From a virus: a stretch of 23,085 nt of DNA. Positions 8,262 through 16,303 of this stretch are shown here, in pieces. The position numbers were made by a program, and so were the translations under genes. Numbering within the stretch: position 1 is the first letter of the stretch; each line of letters opens with the position of its first letter. The stretch spans positions 1-23,085 of IMG/VR virus record IMGVR_UViG_3300029892_000093. One strand, 5' to 3'. A model generated the notes under the pieces. That model was not told where the DNA came from, did no database searches, and saw only the letters and a list, made by a program, of their open reading frames with translations.

Positions 8262-10741
8262 GTTGGAAAGCCTGCCTCGATGAAATCCAGAAGGCCGCCG
8301 GCCGGCAACTGACCGACGACGAGATGGAGTCCCTTCTGGAGGAATTCCAGAAGCGGATTGCCCAGCGGAAGCTGCTCGGCCCCATCGATGACATGGACAG
8401 GGCGATCCGCGAAGAAGCCGACAACTACGCCAAGGATGTGCGCAACAACGCCATGATCCAGAAGCGTAACGCCGCGCTGCAACTGAAGGCCAGACTGTCG
8501 GCTGTGGACTTCATCTCGACGCAGTTCGCCGACAATCCCGCGCTCGGGCTTGAGGCGGTATTGGTTGGGGTGAACCGTCCGGGGCTCGGGACCAGGCTTT
8601 CCGTCGCGGCGGAACAGAACCAGTTGACCAACAAGTATGTCGGCGGGTTCATCGCGGACGTGGAGACGGCCGGCCTGTGGCGGGAATTCGTCTCGGGCCA
8701 GTTCGACCGTGACATCGCGCGGGCACTGTGGGCGCGGAACCGCGACGAGCCGTTCCCCGTGGATGCCCCGAAAGAGGCGATCGATATCGCCGATATCGTT
8801 GCCAAGTGGCAGGACGTTGTCCGGCAGGAAGCCAATGAGGCCGGAGCCTACATCAATCGCATGCCGGGCTACATCGTCCGGCAGAGCCACGATGTCTATC
8901 GTATCCAGAAGGCGGGCTATGAGGCGTGGAAGGCCGAAATCCTGCCCCGCCTTGATCCGCGCACCTTCGACGGCGTGACGGACACGGACGGGTTCCTGCG
9001 CGCCGCCTATGACGGGCTGGCGTCTGGCGTCCATCTGAAAGCGCCGGGCGAGACGACAGGCGTTCCGAACACGTCGTCCATCGCCAAGAAGATGAGCGCC
9101 GAAAGGGTGCTGCACTTCAAGTCCGGGGACGACTGGTTCGCCTACAATCAGGCATTCGGCACCCGGTCTCTCCGGGAAGCGCTGATACACGGGTTCCAGA
9201 TTTCCGCGCAGAACACCGGCCTGATGCGGCGCATGGGACCGAATCCCCGCGACAACTTCAACAGGATCGCGGATGAAATCACCCGCAAGATCGATGATCC
9301 GGAGGCGAAGCGGAAGTTTCAGGAGGCATCGCGGGGCTACCTGTCGCAGCGCATGTCGGTGGTCGACGGCTCGGTCCGGCATCCCGTCAATGCGATGGGG
9401 GCACGGGTGGGTGGCGTTGTCCGGGCTCTGGAGAACATGGCGAAGCTCGGCGGCGCCGTCCTGTCGGCGCTCTCCGATATCGGTCTTTACGCCTCGGAAA
9501 TGCGCTATCAGGGGAAGGGGTATCTGTCCGGGGTCGGAGAGGCTATCCAAGGTCTCGCCAAGGGCCGCAACCGAAAGGAAATGGCCGAGATCGACGGCAT
9601 GATCGGCGTTGCGATGGACGGGCTTTCCGGCGAGATGACCAGCCGGTTCTCCATCGCGCAGGACGATATCCCCGGCACGTTGTCGAAGATGCAGCAGTCG
9701 TTCTTCAAGTGGAACGGGCTGACGTGGTGGACCGATACGATGCGTGCCACTGCGGTTCGGTCCATGTCGCACCGCCTTGCGCTCAATGTCGGGAATGCCT
9801 TCGAGGCGCTGGACCCCGACCTGACGCGCACTCTCGGGCTCTACGGCATCGATGCGGATCGCTGGAACGTCATACGGCAGGCCACCACGAAAGAGGCTGA
9901 TGGCCGGGCCTATCTGACCACAGAGGGGATCGAGGCGCTGGACGATAGTGTCGTCGCGCCGCTGGTTGCAAAACCCACCCCAACGGCGATCAGGAAGGTG
10001 AAGCGTGAGCTTGCCGATCAGGTCAGAGCCTACTTCGTCGATCGTTCCGAGTACGCCGTCATCACGCCGGACCAGCGCACGCGGGCAATCATGCAGCGCG
10101 GCACGCGGCCGGGGACGGTAGAGGGGGAATTCCTTCGGTTCATCGGGCAGTTCAAGTCGTTCCCTCTTACCGTCATTCAGAAGTCGATGGGGCGCGAGGT
10201 CTATGGCCGGGGGGCGACCTCGCTCACCGAAGCGATGCGAAACGGCAACGGCGAGATGCTTGGCCTCGCCAAGATGATCTTGCTCACCACGGCGTTCGGC
10301 TATGCCGCGATGACGGCCAAGGACGTGTTCAAGGGGCGCACGCCGAGAGACCCGCTGGACCAGAGGACATGGGCCGCAGCGATGGTTCAGGGTGGGGGCG
10401 CCGGCATCTACGGCGACTTCCTTTTCGGGGAGTTGCGGACCCGGTTCGGCGGTGGCCCGATTGCCACTGCGCTCGGTCCGACTGTCGGGACCGCTGAGCA
10501 GATTCTCGATGTGATCGGCCGCATGCGAGCCGGAGACGATCCATCGGCTGCCGCGTTTCGGACGCTGGTCTCCAACACCCCGTTCCTGAACCTGTTCTAC
10601 ACCCGCGCGGCACTGGATTACCTGATCCTCTATCAGATCCAGGAAGCGCTTTCGCCCGGCAGCCTGAGGCGACTTGAACAGCGAGTCGAAAAGGAAAACG
10701 CGCAGACCTTCCTGCTGCGCCCTTCGGAATTCGCCCGATAG
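8258..10741 (+). CDS. large internal virion protein (last gene of the ejection block)
   Basis: 827 aa, starting by ATGA overlap with the preceding gene. No enzymatic motif is recognised. Features seen: an acidic/basic helical N-terminus (DEIQKAAGRQLTDDEMESL), a large central region, FLRFIGQFKSFPLTVIQKSMG near 625-645, hydrophobic segments LGLAKMILLTTAFGYAAM (~670-690) and GGGPIATALGPTVGTAEQIL, and a conserved-looking end NTPFLNLFYTRAALDYLILY followed by a charged tail. Related long proteins occur in alphaproteobacterial podoviruses and prophages at the end of the internal virion cluster, the place of T7 gp16, and I infer a role in DNA ejection. It is followed by a strong terminator. Confidence 0.65.
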   Translation: MSWKACLDEIQKAAGRQLTDDEMESLLEEFQKRIAQRKLLGPIDDMDRAIREEADNYAKDVRNNAMIQKRNAALQLKARLSAVDFISTQFADNPALGLEAVLVGVNRPGLGTRLSVAAEQNQLTNKYVGGFIADVETAGLWREFVSGQFDRDIARALWARNRDEPFPVDAPKEAIDIADIVAKWQDVVRQEANEAGAYINRMPGYIVRQSHDVYRIQKAGYEAWKAEILPRLDPRTFDGVTDTDGFLRAAYDGLASGVHLKAPGETTGVPNTSSIAKKMSAERVLHFKSGDDWFAYNQAFGTRSLREALIHGFQISAQNTGLMRRMGPNPRDNFNRIADEITRKIDDPEAKRKFQEASRGYLSQRMSVVDGSVRHPVNAMGARVGGVVRALENMAKLGGAVLSALSDIGLYASEMRYQGKGYLSGVGEAIQGLAKGRNRKEMAEIDGMIGVAMDGLSGEMTSRFSIAQDDIPGTLSKMQQSFFKWNGLTWWTDTMRATAVRSMSHRLALNVGNAFEALDPDLTRTLGLYGIDADRWNVIRQATTKEADGRAYLTTEGIEALDDSVVAPLVAKPTPTAIRKVKRELADQVRAYFVDRSEYAVITPDQRTRAIMQRGTRPGTVEGEFLRFIGQFKSFPLTVIQKSMGREVYGRGATSLTEAMRNGNGEMLGLAKMILLTTAFGYAAMTAKDVFKGRTPRDPLDQRTWAAAMVQGGGAGIYGDFLFGELRTRFGGGPIATALGPTVGTAEQILDVIGRMRAGDDPSAAAFRTLVSNTPFLNLFYTRAALDYLILYQIQEALSPGSLRRLEQRVEKENAQTFLLRPSEFAR

Positions 10742-10767
10742 CCTGACCTGACAATCTGAGCCTTTTC

Positions 10768-10793
10768 AGCCCCGGCCGCCACCGGGGCTTTTT
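10768..10793 (+). terminator. rho-independent terminator after the ejection block
   Basis: A perfect 8-bp stem AGCCCCGG / CCGGGGCT (10768-10775 and 10782-10789) with a 6-base loop is followed by a run of five T. It lies 27 bases after the stop at 10741 and before the tailspike gene, so the ejection block is likely closed here and the tailspike is expressed by read-through or its own promoter. No clear sigma70-like promoter is visible in the 78 bases between it and 10872. Confidence 0.9.
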
Positions 10794-10871
10794 CACATTC
10801 CGAACGTGCGGAGTGGCGACCCGCTCTTGGCCCGTCGTGAGACGCGCCCGGCCCTTAGATGGAGCACGCCA

Positions 10872-13634
10872 ATGGCGTTCACCCCGGACACCCTTTCGCT
10901 CGTCGTGGATTCCATCGGCGGTGGCGCGGTCAGCATCTGGTCGTATCGCACGGCCGACAGTGAGGCTGACGTTCTCGCGTCCAGCTACATGGTCAAGGCG
11001 GGGCGGGACCGCCGCCTGCGGGACGGGGACGTTGTCCTCGTCTACAGCACCGCCGCGTCGGATGTCTATCTTGCTCGCGTCGTGTCGGTCAACGCGGCCG
11101 GAGACGCCTCGCTCGCCATCGACATGGGGCTTCTCGCCGAATTCGAGAAGAACGCCTCGGTTGAGGCTGCGTTTGTGTCGCCGATCATCAAGGCGCTGCG
11201 GACACAGGGCTACTACGAGGCCGGCGATGGGGGTGGCACGCTCTACAAGGGCGTCGATGTAGAGCCGTCGCACGGCCTCAAGATCCAGTCCGAGGACGGC
11301 CGCTGGTGGGCTCGGCCTATCACGCCCTTCACCATCTTCGAGGCCGGGGCCAAGGGTGACGGTGTCACCGATGATACCGCCGCGTTCCAGATTGCGGCCG
11401 ATGCGCCGCACCCGTGGTGCTACGTCCCGGATGGGGAGTATTCCGTCGACACGGTGACCGTGCGGGAGCCGCGCAAGCGGTTCGAGCTCGGCAACAAGGC
11501 GCGCGTCACGATGCGCTCGTCCTTCGAGGGCGTCCGCGCCGTCTTCGATTTTGCTGCAACGGCGGCCGGCTCGTCGTTCAAGGGCGGCATCATCGACGGC
11601 AACCGAGACGTGCTGCGGGATGCCTACAACCATCCGGACTGGCTGTGGACGGGTCTGCGCGCGCTCAACATCAACGACTTCACGCTTGAGGACACCCTTT
11701 TCGAGAATGTCGTCGGGTTCGGCTGGTGGGTGCAGGGGCGCAGGATCTTCGTCTCGAAAGTGCGCGTCAAGTCATCCGGCAAGGGGTCTCATATCAAGTT
11801 GTGCTACGACAGCGCGTTCTCGTTCCTGACCTTCGACGACATCGGCAACGATGGGCTCGACGTCTACCAGCACGCCAACGAGTGGCGCAATTGCTTCAAC
11901 TGCTCGGCCAGCCATGTCACCGTTCGCGATTTCAACCCGGACGGGGCGGCGCGCGAGCCGACGCCCAACGCAATCGCGCTGGAGCGGATGATTGGGTGCA
12001 AGCTGTCCGACATTGCGATTGAGGGCTTCGTCGGGTCCTCGCAGTCCGGCTTTAACATCGCCCTCTCCGCCGATACCTGCCGAGATCTTGTGGTCGACGG
12101 TTTGACATCTCGCGGGTACACGCGAGGTCTGTTTTTGGTGTCATGCGACGGGGTCGCGGTGACCAACTACGATCTGGACGGGCAGTATGTGGCGAGCGTT
12201 GGTCAAGGCATTCTCCTCACGAACAGCGGGATCATCGCGAGCGCGCCCAACAGTCGCACGCCGCTAGGCTCGCGCGGCGTGCGGTTCTCAAACGGCCGGG
12301 TGCGCCGCTTCAATATCGGCGCGGACGTCCGTGGGGATCGCGTCTCATTCAGCAACACGCAGATCTACGGGAACCTGAGCGACGGCATCCAAACCAACCG
12401 GCCATCGACAAACGGGTTCTTCGGCGGCACCTCGCCGGTTGTCGGAAGCCGGGTCGATCTCGACGCAACTGTCTCGGTCTTCAACAACGGCCGCGCGGGC
12501 GTCTTACTTGAGCGGTACGACGATGTCCGGATCAACGGCGCCCGGATCGAGAACAACGGCCAGGACTCGGCGCAGCCGGATACCCTGCGCATCGGCCTCG
12601 GCGTCGTCTCCGCGAGCGGCGCCCAGGGTCGCGCGCAGGTCCAGAACTGTCGCCTTGGCGACACACAGGCATTCACCCTGACAGATGCTGCGTCGTTCGT
12701 TCCGGGCGCGACGGATGCGAACAACCGCAAGCAGCTCTATTTCAACAACGTCAACGGCATCGACGAGGGCCAGTGGGTCACACTTGAGGGGGCGGCCGGA
12801 TCGGGCGTCGATATCGTCGCCAAGGTGGTCGATATCGACGTGATCAATTTCGTCGTCACGGTCGAGACCGCCGGCGCGGAGACATTCTCCGAAACCGGCA
12901 ATATCGCCAATCTCACTGGTACATTCAGCACGACCGGGTCTCAGCTGACCGGTGCGGGATCGGCGCTGCTGAGCGAGGGGAAGCCGTTCGCGATTTTGAA
13001 GGCAAACGGCGAATACCGCATCCTGCGCAGCGTCAACAGCGATACGGAGGCCGTGCTTCAGTCCGCGTTCACCTCCGACCTTTCGGGCGCGACGGTCCAG
13101 ATCATCCTGATCGACGTGTCCGGCATCCCGAGCCAGAAGTACGGCGAGCGCTGGCCTTCGGGCCTTACGGCCGGCAGCATACTGAGCCGCTGGAGCAGCT
13201 ACGACGGCGTCGGGGTGGCGCCGATGTCGCTCAGTGCCTATACGCACTTCGCGCCGGGATCGGAGCCCGTCGTCTCGACGTCGCTTGTCGGCACTGCCAT
13301 TTCCACGAGCGGGGCACTCTCGTCCATCATCCCCAATCTTCCTGAGGGGTGGATACCCATGTCGTTTCGCGCGATCATCACCGAGGAGGTGACCGGGACC
13401 GACGCGACGATGAACTGGGAATTCCGCGACAGCACGGGTGTGCGCAAGGCGGCAGCGGTCAGCACGGCCTACGTCGTCGGAACGAAGGTGAACGGAGACG
13501 TGACCAGCGATCCCTTTGTCGGGGCCGGCGCCTTCTCGATGCGCCTTACCGGCGGCTCTGACCAGATCGCCTCGGGCGGTCGCGCCAAGGCGGATGTGAT
13601 CTGCCGGGTGCCGCGGCTGAAGGCCTTTGATTGA
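10872..13634 (+). CDS. tailspike with pectin-lyase-like beta-helix
   Basis: 920 aa. I start at the ATG 10872 because GGAG lies eight bases upstream and the first residues MAFTPDTLSLVVDS look native; the frame is open further upstream. Residues 1-150 form a likely virion-binding head. At about 152-172 comes FTIFEAGAKGDGVTDDTAAF, the hallmark entry of phage pectin-lyase-fold spikes. About 400 residues follow with short repeated strand-turn units rich in N, G, D and V (for example VRINGARIENNGQDS), typical of a right-handed beta-helix. The C-terminal ~300 residues look like receptor-binding or trimerisation modules. Such spikes bind and often cleave host capsule or O-antigen. The catalytic residues cannot be assigned by eye. 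Its substrate may relate to the neighbouring sulfotransferase, which is speculation. Confidence 0.85.
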   Translation: MAFTPDTLSLVVDSIGGGAVSIWSYRTADSEADVLASSYMVKAGRDRRLRDGDVVLVYSTAASDVYLARVVSVNAAGDASLAIDMGLLAEFEKNASVEAAFVSPIIKALRTQGYYEAGDGGGTLYKGVDVEPSHGLKIQSEDGRWWARPITPFTIFEAGAKGDGVTDDTAAFQIAADAPHPWCYVPDGEYSVDTVTVREPRKRFELGNKARVTMRSSFEGVRAVFDFAATAAGSSFKGGIIDGNRDVLRDAYNHPDWLWTGLRALNINDFTLEDTLFENVVGFGWWVQGRRIFVSKVRVKSSGKGSHIKLCYDSAFSFLTFDDIGNDGLDVYQHANEWRNCFNCSASHVTVRDFNPDGAAREPTPNAIALERMIGCKLSDIAIEGFVGSSQSGFNIALSADTCRDLVVDGLTSRGYTRGLFLVSCDGVAVTNYDLDGQYVASVGQGILLTNSGIIASAPNSRTPLGSRGVRFSNGRVRRFNIGADVRGDRVSFSNTQIYGNLSDGIQTNRPSTNGFFGGTSPVVGSRVDLDATVSVFNNGRAGVLLERYDDVRINGARIENNGQDSAQPDTLRIGLGVVSASGAQGRAQVQNCRLGDTQAFTLTDAASFVPGATDANNRKQLYFNNVNGIDEGQWVTLEGAAGSGVDIVAKVVDIDVINFVVTVETAGAETFSETGNIANLTGTFSTTGSQLTGAGSALLSEGKPFAILKANGEYRILRSVNSDTEAVLQSAFTSDLSGATVQIILIDVSGIPSQKYGERWPSGLTAGSILSRWSSYDGVGVAPMSLSAYTHFAPGSEPVVSTSLVGTAISTSGALSSIIPNLPEGWIPMSFRAIITEEVTGTDATMNWEFRDSTGVRKAAAVSTAYVVGTKVNGDVTSDPFVGAGAFSMRLTGGSDQIASGGRAKADVICRVPRLKAFD

Positions 13635-13642
13635 TGGCGGCG

Positions 13643-14518
13643 CTATACCGTAGCCGGTGCATCCACTGTCAGCAGTTTCGGCAGATCAATTCTCCGGGCA
13701 ATTTGCTTGCGGTAGGGGAGAATGGCGTCAGCATATTGCCCGGTGGGTTGCCTTTCTCGCACGGGCGCCAACTTGGTTATATCTTCGGAGTAGCCGAACA
13801 TCTCGAAATCGCGCCTGAACGTTGAGAAGATGAGGCCGGCCGTCTCGTCGTCGTAGTACTCAAGCAGACTGTCGGAGGCATTAGTTTGGTGCGCTGGAGG
13901 TTTAGACATCGCTTTGAATGACAGTCCAAGGGTGTTGGCTAGGTGTAGTTTGGCTTCCTCAAAATGTTCGACATGACCGATATAGTCATAATCGAAAAAA
14001 TCCGCCGCCAACTTGTATGTCTGTCCAGACCAATGCAGGTCGCGTTGTGAATCGGGCGCGCTGCAAACCATTCTTGCAAATTCCGAGAATGAAGACGGCG
14101 CTGATGGCAGGCAAAATTTCGCAAGGCGGGCCTCTGTGAGAGGCGGTCCATTCAATATCTTGTCTTTGTAGCCAGACAGAAGCCGAGAATATGGATTACG
14201 AACTATCGAAAATTTATACAGGCCGCGTGCGGATGTCATATCGTAGATGAATTGGCCAAAATCCTTGCGTTGATAATGGTCCCATGGAGTTGGCTCCAGG
14301 CCGGCGGTTTTCTTCCAACCGAAATTATGCACCATGAAGTACTGTTTCGGGATTGGGGGCTTATAGCCATCCGCGCGATGCGCCTGCCACAACATTCGCT
14401 TTACTTCTGTGTTGGCGCACTTTCCCAAGGGGACATACAAGTATCCGAGTGAATAAGACCGAACAATATCACGAAGAAGCTCGAAAATATTCTTCCTGCT
14501 GAGCGGCGAAGCGTCCAT
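13643..14518 (-). CDS. carbohydrate sulfotransferase (sulfotransferase family 2 type)
   Basis: 291 aa. The ATG at 14518 is preferred because GGGAG lies upstream; the frame extends to 14593 without a better site. The two PAPS-binding motifs are visible: the 5'-phosphosulfate loop YVPLGKCANTEVKRML (residues ~28-43, K33) and the 3'-phosphate motif FSIVRNPYSRLLSGYKDK (~103-120, R107, S111). These define enzymes that transfer sulfate from PAPS to a sugar hydroxyl; this sub-type includes the HNK-1/chondroitin 4-O group. The gene is antisense to all neighbours, lies tail-to-tail eight bases from the tailspike stop, and sampled 60-base lines in it are about 37-48% GC against 60% or more around it. 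It is therefore a likely accessory (moron) gene acquired from elsewhere. The substrate is unknown; host surface polysaccharide is the natural guess. Confidence 0.82.
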   Translation of the reverse strand: MDASPLSRKNIFELLRDIVRSYSLGYLYVPLGKCANTEVKRMLWQAHRADGYKPPIPKQYFMVHNFGWKKTAGLEPTPWDHYQRKDFGQFIYDMTSARGLYKFSIVRNPYSRLLSGYKDKILNGPPLTEARLAKFCLPSAPSSFSEFARMVCSAPDSQRDLHWSGQTYKLAADFFDYDYIGHVEHFEEAKLHLANTLGLSFKAMSKPPAHQTNASDSLLEYYDDETAGLIFSTFRRDFEMFGYSEDITKLAPVRERQPTGQYADAILPYRKQIARRIDLPKLLTVDAPATV

Positions 14519-14610
14519 TCCGGGCTCTCCCTCGGTTTGCCCAGTCGTCGTACAGCTCGGTGCTGATGGACGCAACCCTCCCACCAACACCACAACATTC
14601 GGAGACTTCC
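14519..14610. promoter_or_regulatory. divergent spacer between sulfotransferase and lysis genes
   Basis: 92 bases separate the two divergent starts. It holds the GGGAG ribosome site of the sulfotransferase and GGAG before the endolysin ATG at 14611. Both genes need an upstream promoter, but I could not identify convincing -35/-10 boxes on either strand. Confidence 0.35.
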
Positions 14611-15360
14611 ATGCGAGACACCTTTGACCGGGTGATGCCGCATCTGTTCGCCCATGAGGGCGGCTATGCGGATCATCCTCGTGACCCCGGTGGCGCGACC
14701 AACATGGGGATCACGCACAACACCCTGTCCGCATGGCGGGGCAGGCGTGTGTCCAAAGCCGATGTCCGCAACCTCACCAAGAGGGAAGCGATGGACATCT
14801 ATCGTGCCCAGTATTGGAACGCTATCCGGGGCGATGACCTGCCGGCAGGAGTGGACTACGCCGTGTTCGATGCGGCGGTGAACTCCGGACCTGCCAGAGC
14901 TGCGAAGTGGCTTCAGGAGATGGTCGGTGTCCGTCAGGACGGCATCGTCGGGGCGATCACACTTGATGCTGCCCGGAAGATGGGCGCGGCCGTGCTGGTC
15001 AACAAGTTCTGTGACCGGCGCTATGCTTTCGTTCGAAGCCTGTCGACGTGGAACACGTTCGGCAAGGGCTGGACGCGCCGCATCGCGGAAGTCCGGGCCG
15101 TTGCGCTCGATCTCGCCAAGGGCCGTGTCGGGTCCACTGTCACCGAAACGCCTACGCCCAAAGCAAGGCCGGAAGATGTCTCGATCACGGAAACCCTCAA
15201 GAAGCCTGAGGCATGGGGTCCGCTTGGCGGCCTGATCTCCGGGCTGGGCGCTGTGTTCTCCGGGAATCCTGTCCTGCAATATGGCCTCGTTGCCCTGATG
15301 GTCGCTGCTGCGATTATCGCGGTGGTCTACTTCACCCGCCGGATGCGGAGTGAGGGCTGA
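14611..15360 (+). CDS. endolysin, GH108 N-acetylmuramidase with C-terminal TM anchor
   Basis: 249 aa from the ATG at 14611 (GGAG seven bases upstream; an earlier in-frame ATG at 14560 has no site). The catalytic region starts FAHEGGYADHPRDPGGATNM with Glu16 in the EGGY motif of glycoside hydrolase family 108, followed by GIT and YRAQYWN; a small helical peptidoglycan-binding-like domain (FDAAVNSGPARAAKWLQ, VRQDGIVGAITLDAA) occupies ~85-150. The enzyme should cut the glycan strand of peptidoglycan during lysis. Unusually the C-terminus has a linker rich in T, P and K and then a TM segment (LQYGLVALMVAAAIIAVVYF, near residue 225-245) with a basic tail, so it is probably tail-anchored to the inner membrane. 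The stop overlaps the next gene's ATG (TGATG). Confidence 0.85.
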   Translation: MRDTFDRVMPHLFAHEGGYADHPRDPGGATNMGITHNTLSAWRGRRVSKADVRNLTKREAMDIYRAQYWNAIRGDDLPAGVDYAVFDAAVNSGPARAAKWLQEMVGVRQDGIVGAITLDAARKMGAAVLVNKFCDRRYAFVRSLSTWNTFGKGWTRRIAEVRAVALDLAKGRVGSTVTETPTPKARPEDVSITETLKKPEAWGPLGGLISGLGAVFSGNPVLQYGLVALMVAAAIIAVVYFTRRMRSEG

Positions 15361-15773
15361 TGTTCGCGTGGCTTCTGAAACTGCTGGGCGGCTCGCTCGT
15401 CTCGGAACTTCGCGGGGCCATCGCGGATTGGTCCAATGCGAAGACGGAAGCGGAACGGATCGCGGCCAAGGAGCGGGTCGATACCCTTGCGCAGATCGTC
15501 GAAAGCCAGCGCATCCATGCGCAGGTGGTTTCTGCCGGGATGCAGCACGGCGGCAAGGTGTTCTGGTCGGTGTGGGCGCTGTTCGCAGTGCCTCTCGGCT
15601 TGTGGTTCGCGGCGGTGAACCTGGATAGCCTGTTCCTGTTCTCTGGCAACATCCCGGACCTTCCGCCATCGGTGCGGCCGTGGGCCGACCAGATATTCAA
15701 CAACCTGTTCTGGACCGGCGGGGGTGTGGCTACTGCTACTGTCGTCGCCAATATGATTGGGGGGCGGCGATGA
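15360..15773 (+). CDS. holin-like membrane protein
   Basis: 137 aa, coupled to the endolysin by a TGATG overlap. An amphipathic N-terminus (MFAWLLKLLGGSLVSEL) leads into a charged helix (NAKTEAERIAAKERVDTL), then a TM segment about residues 68-86 (VFWSVWALFAVPLGLWFAA) and another at about 115-133 (LFWTGGGVATATVVANMI) ending in GGRR. The layout resembles the holins of gene-transfer agents and phages of alphaproteobacteria (helix, TM, TM). Position directly after the endolysin supports a membrane-permeabilising role. No diagnostic residue pattern exists for holins, so the call is by topology and context. Confidence 0.65.
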   Translation: MFAWLLKLLGGSLVSELRGAIADWSNAKTEAERIAAKERVDTLAQIVESQRIHAQVVSAGMQHGGKVFWSVWALFAVPLGLWFAAVNLDSLFLFSGNIPDLPPSVRPWADQIFNNLFWTGGGVATATVVANMIGGRR

Positions 15774-15997
15774 ATGCCAGCGAGCAACGGGAACTTGGGG
15801 CGCTGTCCGCAGACGTGGCCAACCTGAAGAAGCAGATGGACTCGATGCAGGCCGATGTCCGAACGATCCGGGACACATTGACCGAGGTCCGGGGTAGATG
15901 GAAAATGCTCCTGATGCTAGCAGGGTTCTCCGCAGCGGTCGGCGCCATGTTCACGAAGGTGTCGGCTTGGGTGCTGCCGTTCTTTCAGAACCGGTAG
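15770..15997 (+). CDS. coiled-coil plus single-TM lysis-region protein
   Basis: 75 aa. The ATG at 15770 overlaps the previous stop as ATGA. Residues ~3-43 show a heptad-like pattern (LGALSADVANLKKQMDSMQ, then VRTIRDTLTEVRG), followed by one TM segment at ~45-70 (MLLMLAGFSAAVGAMFTKVS). The layout is like small XhlA/holin-associated phage proteins that act with the holin. No lipobox or nested second frame is present, so it is not an obvious spanin. It may be an antiholin, a holin partner or an i-spanin analogue in reverse topology. It ends the lysis group; the next plus-strand gene is about 300 bases away. Confidence 0.6.
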   Translation: MNASEQRELGALSADVANLKKQMDSMQADVRTIRDTLTEVRGRWKMLLMLAGFSAAVGAMFTKVSAWVLPFFQNR

Positions 15998-16002
15998 GCT
16001 CA

Positions 16003-16206
16003 TCAGCGGGGGCGGGCGGTAGGCGGCCCATTCCTCTGCCAACACTCGATGGCCGCAGTCACCGGACCGGGGACGGGAACCACCCCTGCTAGCCACCGGC
16101 TGACAGACGCGCGGTCCACATTCAAAGCCTCAGCCAAACGCGATTGCCAACCCCTGCCGGGGCCGAACAATTCCACTCCGGCGGATCGCAGATCGTCGGC
16201 TGTCAT
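16003..16206 (-). CDS. small HTH (XRE/Cro-like) regulator
   Basis: 67 aa from the ATG at 16206. A longer frame exists to the ATG at 16263, but a palindromic operator (16229-16243) would then lie inside the gene and neither start has a strong ribosome site; I prefer the shorter form MTADDLRSAGVELFGPG. The helix-turn-helix is WQSRLAEALNVDRASVSRWL with a short tail VPVPGPVTAAIECW, a pattern common in small phage and alphaproteobacterial XRE regulators. The gene diverges from the four-gene cassette at 16304-18090, with two matching palindromes in between, which points to a repressor controlling itself and the cassette. That regulatory link is an inference from arrangement. Confidence 0.7.
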   Translation of the reverse strand: MTADDLRSAGVELFGPGRGWQSRLAEALNVDRASVSRWLAGVVPVPGPVTAAIECWQRNGPPTARPR

Positions 16207-16228
16207 TCCGCGACCACTATCATTCTTT

Positions 16229-16243
16229 GTTGCATAGCGCAAC
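16229..16243. promoter_or_regulatory. palindromic operator candidate 1
   Basis: GTTGC-ATAGC-GCAAC, a perfect 5-bp inverted repeat around five bases. With one flanking base each side it matches the reverse complement of the second site at 15 of 17 positions. It lies just upstream of the HTH gene start at 16206, downstream of the proposed leftward promoter. Confidence 0.7.
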
Positions 16244-16260
16244 GTGGCTTGATGTGCGGC

Positions 16261-16288
16261 CATATAGATGATACGTTGCAATATGCAA
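16261..16288 (-). promoter_or_regulatory. candidate leftward promoter for the HTH regulator
   Basis: On the minus strand TTGCAT (16288-16283) and TATATG (16266-16261) are separated by 16 bases, a plausible sigma70-type pair. The -35 overlaps operator 2, and transcription would start near 16254, upstream of operator 1. This supports autoregulation and the shorter start at 16206. The -10 is imperfect. Confidence 0.4.
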
Positions 16289-16289
16289 C
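16275..16289. promoter_or_regulatory. palindromic operator candidate 2
   Basis: GTTGC-AATAT-GCAAC, the inverted partner of the site at 16229, centre-to-centre 46 bp away. It ends two bases before AGGAGG (16292-16297), the strong ribosome site of the gene starting at 16304, so a bound protein would block rightward transcription of the cassette. Confidence 0.7.
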
Positions 16290-16303
16290 ATAGGAGGCCC
16301 GCC

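Noticed and set aside
7946-9772. 608-codon minus-strand open frame opposite the internal virion genes
   Set aside because: Antisense shadow of two coupled genes; no recognisable protein features.
10329-11633. 434-codon minus-strand open frame spanning the terminator
   Set aside because: Crosses an intergenic hairpin and two gene ends; composition is that of a shadow frame.
15360-15997. Nested Rz/Rz1 spanin pair in the lysis region
   Set aside because: Alternative frames have no signal peptide or lipobox; the 75-aa protein has its TM at the C-terminal side, not the N-terminus.
16207-16263. Longer N-terminus of the HTH protein starting at 16263
   Set aside because: It would place an operator palindrome in the coding region and the ATG within the proposed -10 box; no ribosome site precedes it. 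Not fully excluded.
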